DNA from: a virus
Length of the DNA stretch: 20,365 nt
Reading direction: 5' to 3' (one strand)
Virus record (IMG/VR): IMGVR_UViG_3300022074_000479
Span: 1-20,365 of that record
Shown: piece by piece, positions 1 to 5,768 of the stretch
Numbering within the stretch: position 1 is the first letter of the stretch
How the letters are laid out: every line of letters begins with the position of its first letter
The notes under the pieces: model-generated
The model's input: the letters and a program-made list of their open reading frames with translations, nothing else
Databases searched by the model: none
What the model was told of the DNA's origin: nothing
Made by a program: the position numbers and the translations under genes

Positions 1-1
1 C

Positions 2-952
2 TTCACAGCCTACGGCTATACTGATACCCAAGCACCGAAGCACCATCGTGTTGATTACAACACTCCGTTGATACATCATTTTGTGATGGACTTCGATTGT
101 AAGGACTTCAATAACAAGGGTGCTGATGTGGCATTCGATGTACCGCAGGAAGAAGTGAGAAGACTTCACACCTACTTGATGGGTGGGAACTTCCTTCACT
201 ATGTGTGGTTCAGCGGTGGTGGGTACCATGTATGGGTTCCGCTTTCCGAGTCTCTCACACCAGCAAACGGTAGTGAAGTTTCCCGAATCAAACAATCGGG
301 TAGGGTCTTAATCAAAGAGTGGGAAAAAGAAATAGGTCCACTCAATTGTAATGACCCCACCGTGATGTTTGACACATCGGGTATGATTCGCATACCGAAC
401 TCATACAATGCTAAACGAGGTACATGGTCGATTCCTTTAACCAGTAATCAAATCATGACACTTTCTCTTGACGATTTGATGGACTTGGGGATGGATGCAC
501 ACAGTGGGTACATTGCTCTCGGTGAAGAAAGGGTGACAATGAAAATTGTAGAGAACAAGTTCGCACAGGACTTTGACCTCAAGCCTGTGGATTTACCAAC
601 GGTATCATTAAATGACATTCATATTCTCCCCTGCCTGTCCCAAGCCGCAATGGGTGGTGGTAATCCACCGCATAGAGCAAGGTACCATTTTGTGTCATAT
701 TTGGCAGATAGGTTCCGCATGTTCTTCCCTGCGTGGCGTGTTGGTGACAAGGAGAAAGAAGAGCATATACGAAGTATTGTGAGTATATGTCAATCGCAAG
801 AATGGGTAGACTACCGTTATGAAAAAACGGAAGAGCAGGTACGCAGTATTGTAATGACAGGATATTCACATGCTACATGCTCAACACTCTACATGGAGGG
901 ATTCTGTATGGGTAAGTGCAAATATTATGATGGAACAGGAGTTGATGCTTAA
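2..952 (+). CDS. Archaeal-type DNA primase, PriS catalytic domain fused to PriL-like Fe-S domain (5' partial)
   Basis: This gene probably makes primers for viral DNA replication. The reading frame is open to the left edge, so the true start is upstream; the first in-frame start-like codon is TTG at 68, directly before motif I, and is not credible. Counting from that TTG, primase motif I is MDFD (D8, D10), motif II is SGGGYHVW (49-56, with H54), and motif III is around FDTSGMIRIPNS (D102, R108). These are the archaeo-eukaryotic primase small-subunit motifs. The C-terminal third resembles the PriL Fe-S domain: LPC (C189), then PPHRARYHFVSYLADRF, a KTEEQVRSIV stretch, and Cys at 271, 280 and 284 in CSTLYMEGFCMGKC, so all four candidate cluster ligands are present. 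PriS-PriL fusions are known from Nanoarchaeum and some archaeal plasmids. The next gene starts on the last base of this stop codon (TAATG). Family is firm; Fe-S binding is inferred from the Cys pattern. Confidence 0.85.
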   Translation, partial: FTAYGYTDTQAPKHHRVDYNTPLIHHFVMDFDCKDFNNKGADVAFDVPQEEVRRLHTYLMGGNFLHYVWFSGGGYHVWVPLSESLTPANGSEVSRIKQSGRVLIKEWEKEIGPLNCNDPTVMFDTSGMIRIPNSYNAKRGTWSIPLTSNQIMTLSLDDLMDLGMDAHSGYIALGEERVTMKIVENKFAQDFDLKPVDLPTVSLNDIHILPCLSQAAMGGGNPPHRARYHFVSYLADRFRMFFPAWRVGDKEKEEHIRSIVSICQSQEWVDYRYEKTEEQVRSIVMTGYSHATCSTLYMEGFCMGKCKYYDGTGVDA

Positions 953-1176
953 TGCACTGGTTAAGATGTATATTTTGTAATGCAAGACCGTCGAGTAGTA
1001 AGAGAATGAATGATAAGCCCGCTGATTACAAATTCATTTGTCACACTTGTAGGAAGCAAGAAGCACCCGATGAGCATAGGTGTATCTACATCAATAAAAA
1101 AGGCAAGCGGTGTGGACATTGGAAAGGGCACAAAAGTGATATGTGTGGCTTCCATAGTAAAGAGGAATTTAAATGA
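952..1176 (+). CDS. Small protein with two putative zinc sites (CxxC/CxxC plus CCCH)
   Basis: This 74-residue protein has two metal-binding-like clusters. The first is C6-x2-C9 with C30-x2-C33, a zinc ribbon. The second is C44, C54, C65 and H68 (RC...GKRC...MCGFH), a C-C-C-H arrangement similar to short treble-clef-like modules seen in many small phage and plasmid proteins. The sequence is Lys/Arg rich, with no signal peptide or membrane segment. It starts by a 1-nt overlap with the primase stop and has GGAG at 938-941, 10 nt upstream, so translation is probably coupled. It overlaps the nuclease start by 4 nt (ATGA). The position between primase and nuclease suggests a DNA-binding or replication accessory role, but no specific function is recognisable. 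Confidence 0.8.
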   Translation: MHWLRCIFCNARPSSSKRMNDKPADYKFICHTCRKQEAPDEHRCIYINKKGKRCGHWKGHKSDMCGFHSKEEFK

Positions 1177-1871
1177 AGCCGCAACTTATCATTGACAGCA
1201 ACGAGCGTGGCTTACTTTGCGAATCTATAGAACGCAAGGCTAAGAAGGCAGGGCTGGTAGTAGCACGCAAACCTTTGGTTGTTGGTGACTACCTTCTCGG
1301 TGGGGCATGTGTTGAAGCAAAGAGTGTAGGCGACCTATTCCAATCAAGTCACAGTGGACACTTGTGGCGACAACTCGATAACATGGATGCAAATTATGAG
1401 CGTTTTTTTATCGTGGTGCATGGTACAGTAGAGAAGTATCTTGCCATGGCACGCAACAATGGACGAGCCAAACTCACATACTCTAAGGTGCAGAATGAAT
1501 TGATAGGTACAATCGCTCGACTCATGTCGGATTTTGATTGCCAAGTATTCTATTGCAACAATGTAAGTGAGGCCGCATCCTTCATCGTGCGATTGCATGG
1601 TAAGTTGCACAAACCTGCCAGTAAGCACGGTGCACATTCAATTCGCCGTGTCGCATCCAATGACTTGCGACTTGACATGATAATGACAGTTCCCGGTATA
1701 GGTCAAGAAACAGCAGAAAAATTACTGGAAAAGTGCGGTAGCATAGAAGAAATGTGCTTTCCCGACTCAATCAAACAGGTCAAGGGTCTTGGTGAAGTAC
1801 GAAGAAAGATGCTTGTCAACATATTGACAAGTGAAGAACCTGTGCGACAAGAGCGTAAAGTTCGTCGGTAG
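1173..1871 (+). CDS. XPF/ERCC4-family structure-specific endonuclease with C-terminal (HhH)2
   Basis: This 232-residue protein probably cuts branched, flap or fork DNA during viral replication or recombination. The ERCC4 nuclease domain spans about residues 4-145. It shows IIDSNERG (D8, E11), then VVGDYLL (G38, D39) and VEAKSVGDL (E48, K50, D54), matching the GDx(n)ERKx(3)D active site except that Arg of ERK is Ala here. HLWRQLDNM followed by RFFIVVHG matches the family's R-x2-Q and beta-strand layout. The C-terminus holds two helix-hairpin-helix motifs, VPGIGQETAEKLLEKCGS (173-190) and VKGLGEVRRKML (203-214), as in XPF, Mus81 and archaeal Hef. There is no helicase domain, so it is the short nuclease-HhH form. 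The ATG at 1173 overlaps the previous stop and has GAGGA at 1162-1166. Confidence 0.9.
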   Translation: MKPQLIIDSNERGLLCESIERKAKKAGLVVARKPLVVGDYLLGGACVEAKSVGDLFQSSHSGHLWRQLDNMDANYERFFIVVHGTVEKYLAMARNNGRAKLTYSKVQNELIGTIARLMSDFDCQVFYCNNVSEAASFIVRLHGKLHKPASKHGAHSIRRVASNDLRLDMIMTVPGIGQETAEKLLEKCGSIEEMCFPDSIKQVKGLGEVRRKMLVNILTSEEPVRQERKVRR

Positions 1872-1873
1872 AG

Positions 1874-1881
1874 TATTTAAA
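1874..1881 (+). promoter_or_regulatory. Possible archaeal TATA box in the only intergenic gap of the operon
   Basis: TATTTAAA lies 3 nt after the nuclease stop and 28 nt before the ATPase ATG, in the single true gap of the rightward block. Archaeal TATA boxes sit about 25-27 nt upstream of the start site, which would put transcription start very close to 1905, after most of the Shine-Dalgarno site. The spacing therefore argues either for a nearly leaderless transcript or against a promoter here. No clear BRE purine pair could be recognised. Confidence 0.25.
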
Positions 1882-1896
1882 CCAACTAAGATGAAA

Positions 1897-1905
1897 GGGA
1901 GTGAT
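1897..1905 (+). promoter_or_regulatory. Shine-Dalgarno site for the P-loop ATPase
   Basis: GGGAGTGAT ends 4 nt before the ATG at 1910 and is one base away from GGAGGTGAT, the complement of the archaeal 16S 3' end. It supports the ATG at 1910 as start and suggests independent ribosome loading at the only non-overlapping junction in the operon. Confidence 0.6.
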
Positions 1906-1909
1906 ATAG

Positions 1910-3355
1910 ATGGCTAACAGTTATTTTGGTGCAGAAATTTTAGAGAAAGATACAACGGTTGATGAAAGAATAAATAAAGTGATTGAAAAATATCCTATAT
2001 TGGATGCATACCTACATCACTTTTCACAAACTTCAATGAAAAATCAAATACCCGGCCTTCTTTCCTTCTTTTTCATTCAAGGGCAAACAACCTTACCATA
2101 CATTCGCCTTCCCACAGGTGACACTCACCTTGATTTGAGAGTGCATGTGTTTTGGATTCAACCATCTCGTACTGGTAAGTCGATTGCTTGGAATTTTATT
2201 AGTGACATTATGGAGAAAGCAGAAATTCCATTTGACTTATTCGCATCGGGTACAGACGCAGGTTTGATTGGGAGTACAGAACAAGAGTATGATAGTAATG
2301 GGAAACCAACAGGTGAAGTAAAGGTAGTAGAGGGTCTTCTAAGTGGGCGTAAAGCAATCAACTTTGATGAAGGTTCAATCTTGCTAACACCAAACAAACA
2401 CAGTCAAGAAACAGTGCTGTATCTTCAAACAGCGTGCAACCCTGTGGGTAGTGGAAACAACACACTCGTTAAGCACATGAAGGGACAGAAGATTGAGTGT
2501 CCCTCCCTCGTGTCGCTTTGGATTACCACATACCCTCCGAAGGGTGTCAAAGAATATGTGCTCACTAAGGGTATTTTCCAGCGTGTGTTATTGTATCACA
2601 AACATTGGGATATGGATGACAGGAAAGAAGTAAGTAATCGTAGGTTAAACACTTTTATGAAAAAACCTAAAAAAGTTGAAATGACTAAAGATGATTTATA
2701 CGATTACTTTAAATCCACAGAAAAACGCATTCGTGACCGTTTGTTGGATATGGCTGAAATGACTTTCTCACAATGGTCGGAGTCCTCCAACGAAGAAAAG
2801 GAAGAGGTTGTACAGGAGCACATGTGGAATATGTTCAGTGCTGGTGAGGATTATACAAAGCAACTTGAAAAAGCATCCGAAAATTTGTACGAGAAATTAG
2901 CCGCACAACCTCCATCCATCAGTGAGATTATCGCATCGTTCACTCCTGCCATCGAGAATTATTTGGGAATCTTCGCTATACACATGGCTATCCTCGATGA
3001 ATCATGGGTTGTGACTGGTGACCATGTTGATGATGCAAACAATATTCTTTTCACGCTGTTTGAAAATCTTATTGCGTGGTTGACAGATTCAGTTGAAGTT
3101 GGTGGCAACAAGCAAAAGGAAGCCAAGATTCACGATGCGATGATTGCTTGCCATGGTGAGCAAACACAACACGAACTTGACACACATGGTGATGGTTGGG
3201 TATTGAAGAATATCTTCATCTCTACCTACATGAGTAGGGCCAAGGTGTCCAAGAGTACAGCCGACAGGCATTTCAAGGACTATGGTGCCTCCCTGTTCAA
3301 GAGCCGCAAGAGCGGTGGTCGGGTTTTCATCCGAAAGATTGGTGATACACAATGA
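1910..3355 (+). CDS. P-loop ATPase, candidate replicative helicase, with C-terminal winged-helix-like region
   Basis: This 481-residue protein looks like a replication-associated ATPase of the broad MCM/SF3/DUF3987-like group; the exact family is not resolved by eye. A divergent Walker A is QPSRTGKS (84-91), with Gln where the first Gly is usual but GKS intact. Walker B is KAINFDEGS (D153, E154). A sensor-1-like strand is SLWITTYPP (202-210), and GIFQRVLLYH (221-230) has an Arg placed like the finger or sensor-2 residue of such helicases. Residues about 245-330 are charged and probably helical. The C-terminus (about 430-478: SRAKVSKSTADRHFKDYG then KSGGRVFIRKIG) reads as a winged helix-turn-helix. 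Placement between primase, nuclease and exonuclease supports unwinding at the fork. The stop overlaps the next ATG by 4 nt. Confidence 0.7.
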   Translation: MANSYFGAEILEKDTTVDERINKVIEKYPILDAYLHHFSQTSMKNQIPGLLSFFFIQGQTTLPYIRLPTGDTHLDLRVHVFWIQPSRTGKSIAWNFISDIMEKAEIPFDLFASGTDAGLIGSTEQEYDSNGKPTGEVKVVEGLLSGRKAINFDEGSILLTPNKHSQETVLYLQTACNPVGSGNNTLVKHMKGQKIECPSLVSLWITTYPPKGVKEYVLTKGIFQRVLLYHKHWDMDDRKEVSNRRLNTFMKKPKKVEMTKDDLYDYFKSTEKRIRDRLLDMAEMTFSQWSESSNEEKEEVVQEHMWNMFSAGEDYTKQLEKASENLYEKLAAQPPSISEIIASFTPAIENYLGIFAIHMAILDESWVVTGDHVDDANNILFTLFENLIAWLTDSVEVGGNKQKEAKIHDAMIACHGEQTQHELDTHGDGWVLKNIFISTYMSRAKVSKSTADRHFKDYGASLFKSRKSGGRVFIRKIGDTQ

Positions 3356-3954
3356 GCGACATACTGGCACTTGACATTGAAACAGCAAATTTCTCACATG
3401 AGATAGGAGGGTGGAAGAACACTCACCTGTTTGAGCCATCAGTAGTGGCCACATGGGATGGGAACGATGGGACTATCTATTGCAACAAGGGGCTTGATGT
3501 GGATAACACAGTGAAAGCCTTGCATCCGAAGACACTGGGCGAAGACTTAGCAGACCATGTAGAAAAAGGTGGTCAAATCCTTGGACACAATATCAAGGGT
3601 TTCGACCTACCTGTATTGCGTGATGCTCTCGACTGTTGGACAGCCAGCGACTTGATGAAGTCGGACTCGGTTATTGACACACGCAACATGGTAAGTAAAG
3701 CCGCATTGTCCGTCGCAAAGGTGGACACATCGCTTGGAATGCTCACAAAGCACACCCTCGATACAGGTAAGTTAATGAACAGTGCTGATGCCCCTATCGC
3801 TTGGAGAGCCGGTAAGTACGACGAGGTTGCAAAGTATTGCTTAAGCGATGCTAAATTGACTTATGATTTGTACCAATTCGGTAAAAGCGAAGGTTATATT
3901 TCCTCACGAAGTCTTGAAACAGGAGAAGTCGTGGAGATTGAAGTTGATTGGTGA
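3352..3954 (+). CDS. Stand-alone DEDDy 3'-5' exonuclease
   Basis: This is a 200-residue single-domain RNase H-fold exonuclease. Exo I is LALDIET (D8, E10), Exo II is GHNIKGFDLPVL (D85), and Exo III is KYCLSDAKLTYDL with Y162-x3-D166, which makes it the DEDDy type used by family A and B DNA polymerase proofreading domains and some DnaQ-like enzymes. No polymerase palm motif follows; the protein ends about 35 residues after Exo III. It may proofread in trans, trim recombination ends, or degrade host nucleic acid. The ATG at 3352 overlaps the ATPase stop by 4 nt, and GGTGAT at 3341-3346 lies 5 nt upstream, so the start is well supported. A viral polymerase, if there is one, must lie outside the window. 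Confidence 0.85.
   Translation: MSDILALDIETANFSHEIGGWKNTHLFEPSVVATWDGNDGTIYCNKGLDVDNTVKALHPKTLGEDLADHVEKGGQILGHNIKGFDLPVLRDALDCWTASDLMKSDSVIDTRNMVSKAALSVAKVDTSLGMLTKHTLDTGKLMNSADAPIAWRAGKYDEVAKYCLSDAKLTYDLYQFGKSEGYISSRSLETGEVVEIEVDW
3950..3954 (+). promoter_or_regulatory. Shine-Dalgarno site that decides the chaperonin start
   Basis: GGTGA, overlapping the exonuclease stop codon, lies 5 nt before ATG 3960. This favours 3960 over the in-frame TTG 3948 and GTG 3951. The GTG also forms a 4-nt GTGA overlap with the upstream stop but has no well-spaced Shine-Dalgarno site. Confidence 0.55.
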
Positions 3955-3959
3955 AGAAC

Positions 3960-5465
3960 ATGAACAAGAAAGAAGCAGGAAAATCGGAGAAAGCACAAGT
4001 ACACAACATTCGAGCGGCCAAGACTGTTGCAGAAACAGTCAAGAGTACGCTCGGACCTATGGGTATGGACAAGATGATGGTCGATGGACATGGCAATGTC
4101 ATCGTCACAAATGACGGAGCAACCATCCTACGAGAGTTAGATGTATCACACCCCGGTGGGAAGATGATTGCAGAAGTCGCTCGTACCCAAGAAGCATTGT
4201 GTTATGACGGAACTACAAGCACAGTCGTACTGGCTGGTCAATTGCTTGGCAACAGCGAGATGTTGTTTGAGAAGGGTTTGCACCCGAATGTGATTTGTCG
4301 TGGTTATCACGAGGCATCACAGATGGCTGTCAAGTTCCTTGAGAACGATGTGGCTATGACGAGCGACGAGCGTAGCACACTCATCAATGTGGCTAAGACG
4401 GCAATCACGGGTAAGACCCTTGAAAGTGCGTTGGATGCTGTATCGGAACTGTGTGTGAGCGCAGTGGAGAAGGCTGGCGATGCTGAAAATGTCAAGGTGG
4501 TTTCTTTCCCCGGTGGCTCGCTTGAGGATTCGTACTTGTACGAAGGTGTGATTATCAACAAAGACTTTGTGCTTGAAGGTGAAAACACATACGGAAGAAT
4601 GGTACTTATCAACAACGGTCTTGAAACAGAAAAGGCCGAGGACCATGTGCAAGTGCAACTTGATGCTAAGTCGTATCAGTCTTTCAAGGGTTCAAGCAAG
4701 GCTGATTTGATTGACAGTGCAAAGCACATTGTGAACGAAATGCCTCATGGTGGGGTAGCCTTTGTTCGTGATGGTGTGAGTGACATGGTGTGTACATACC
4801 TCAAGAAGAACGGTATTATGGTAGTACGCCGTATGCCGGAATCATCCATGCGTGCACTTAGTCGAATGAGTGGTGTGGAAATCGCACAGACTCCCGAAGA
4901 TATTGAGGGAGCCGCCGAGGTTTCAATTACTCGTGAAAGAAAAGATGGCGTTTGGTATCTTTTTGTTGGTGATGGTGTTGAAAGCAACGAAGCAACACTG
5001 GTGTTGCGTGGTGCTACCTCGCACACACTTGAAGAAGTCGAGCGTGGATTTGATGATGCACTCGGTGTCGTTTCCCTTGTGATGAGCGGAAAGAAGTATG
5101 TGATTGGTGGTGGCAACTCATTCGTTCGCATGGCCATGCACTTGCGTCAACACGCCGCACAAATCGGCGGTAGGGCACAGATGGCCATCGAGTCGTTTGC
5201 AGACGCCTTAGAGGTCGTTCCTGCTACCATTGCGGAGAATGCTGGACATGACCCGCTTGATACCATTCTCGCTATGCGACACGGCATCCTACAGGGTGAT
5301 GTACACCTTGGTCCCGATGTGACCGAAGGAGGCGTTAAGGACTTGCTCAAGGAGCCTGTCTTTGAGCCATTTGAATTGGTACGCCAAGCAGTGCTTAGTG
5401 CAAGTGAAGTGACCAATGCCATCCTTCGCATTGACGACATTGTTGCTCGTCGCCCGAATCAGTGA
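3960..5465 (+). CDS. Group II chaperonin (thermosome/CCT family)
   Basis: This ATP-dependent cytosolic folding machine subunit is 501 residues from ATG 3960, shorter than the usual 540-550 of archaeal thermosome subunits. All three domains are present. Equatorial motifs: LGPMGMDKM (31-39), NDGATIL (51-57), DGTTS (83-87), IGGGNSF (382-388), ENAGHDP (426-432) and LRIDD (489-493). The apical and helical-protrusion region is about 195-350, with the built-in lid helix near 225-265, which separates it from bacterial GroEL. Catalytic Asp residues are kept at D83 and at D366 (VERGFDDA). Oddities: the normally invariant first Gly of GDGTT is Tyr (Y82), and the C-terminus stops at RRPNQ with no Gly/Met-rich tail. 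Group II chaperonins are, as I recall, reported in magroviruses, which fits this setting. In a single-gene system it would probably form a homo-oligomeric double ring, or it may mix with host subunits. Confidence 0.93.
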   Translation: MNKKEAGKSEKAQVHNIRAAKTVAETVKSTLGPMGMDKMMVDGHGNVIVTNDGATILRELDVSHPGGKMIAEVARTQEALCYDGTTSTVVLAGQLLGNSEMLFEKGLHPNVICRGYHEASQMAVKFLENDVAMTSDERSTLINVAKTAITGKTLESALDAVSELCVSAVEKAGDAENVKVVSFPGGSLEDSYLYEGVIINKDFVLEGENTYGRMVLINNGLETEKAEDHVQVQLDAKSYQSFKGSSKADLIDSAKHIVNEMPHGGVAFVRDGVSDMVCTYLKKNGIMVVRRMPESSMRALSRMSGVEIAQTPEDIEGAAEVSITRERKDGVWYLFVGDGVESNEATLVLRGATSHTLEEVERGFDDALGVVSLVMSGKKYVIGGGNSFVRMAMHLRQHAAQIGGRAQMAIESFADALEVVPATIAENAGHDPLDTILAMRHGILQGDVHLGPDVTEGGVKDLLKEPVFEPFELVRQAVLSASEVTNAILRIDDIVARRPNQ

Positions 5466-5581
5466 TGAGTATGCTTGTTTGTGTTTTGTGCGATGAACCT
5501 TGTATGATTTTAATTGATGGTGATTTTTGCGAGGAATGTTGGAATGGGCCGGTTGATGGACAGGTTAAAGCAAAAGTGTAA
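5465..5581 (+). CDS. Tiny zinc-ribbon protein (38 aa)
   Basis: This short frame starts at an ATG sharing one base with the chaperonin stop (TGATG). It encodes 38 residues with C6-x2-C9 (plus C13) and C22-x2-C25, a compact four-Cys zinc-ribbon pattern in the fragment DGDFCEECWNGP. There is no clear Shine-Dalgarno site, so translation would depend on coupling to the chaperonin. Its 3' end overlaps the next gene by 38 nt in another frame. Alternatives are that it is the N-terminal half of a longer zinc protein joined by a +1 frameshift to the next frame, or that an assembly indel has split one gene. Confidence 0.5.
   Translation: MSMLVCVLCDEPCMILIDGDFCEECWNGPVDGQVKAKV
5531..5535 (+). promoter_or_regulatory. 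Shine-Dalgarno site that decides the start of the 74-aa zinc-ribbon gene
   Basis: GAGGA lies 8 nt upstream of ATG 5544 and inside the 38-aa frame. It favours 5544 over the earlier in-frame TTG 5514 and ATG 5517, and over the later ATG 5556. Confidence 0.5.
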
Positions 5582-5768
5582 GGTGTGCGGGGCCAACGAT
5601 ATACCCCGCCGTCTTACAGGTCGCTTCATTGATTACGACAGTGAACGAGTGTACCTCTTACACTGTAAAGTGTGTGGAGTGTTTTGGCTTGACCCTGCTA
5701 TCAAAAAGTTGAAACCTTATCGTTTGAAAAATATCTATCTACACCCATCAATGGATGAAGAAGAGTAA
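5544..5768 (+). CDS. Small zinc-ribbon protein (74 aa)
   Basis: The protein is basic in its N-terminal half and carries a classical zinc ribbon, KCKVCG (C12, C15) and HCKVCG (C41, C44), separated by 25 residues containing RRLTGRFIDYDSERVYLL, which should form the intervening strands. The tail ends acidic (MDEEE). This layout is common in archaeal and viral transcription or DNA-binding regulators, but no specific family is recognisable. It is the last gene of the rightward block, and its stop codon (5766-5768) abuts the stop of the leftward block with no spare base. The start is chosen from GAGGA at 5531-5535. Confidence 0.7.
   Translation: MGRLMDRLKQKCKVCGANDIPRRLTGRFIDYDSERVYLLHCKVCGVFWLDPAIKKLKPYRLKNIYLHPSMDEEE

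Noticed and set aside
68-70. TTG as start of the primase
   Set aside because: The frame is open to the left edge, and the TTG is only seven residues before catalytic motif I; upstream residues are probably part of the domain.
3948-3953. TTG/GTG as start of the chaperonin
   Set aside because: ATG 3960 has GGTGA 5 nt upstream; the earlier codons have no well-spaced site, though GTG 3951 would make a 4-nt overlap.
4745-5137. A leftward 130-aa frame inside the chaperonin
   Set aside because: It lies antisense to a highly conserved gene, is Ser/Thr/Pro rich with no motif, and is best explained as a shadow frame.
5514-5519. TTG/ATG as start of the last rightward zinc-ribbon gene
   Set aside because: ATG 5544 has GAGGA at a good distance; the earlier codons lack a site and only add non-motif residues.
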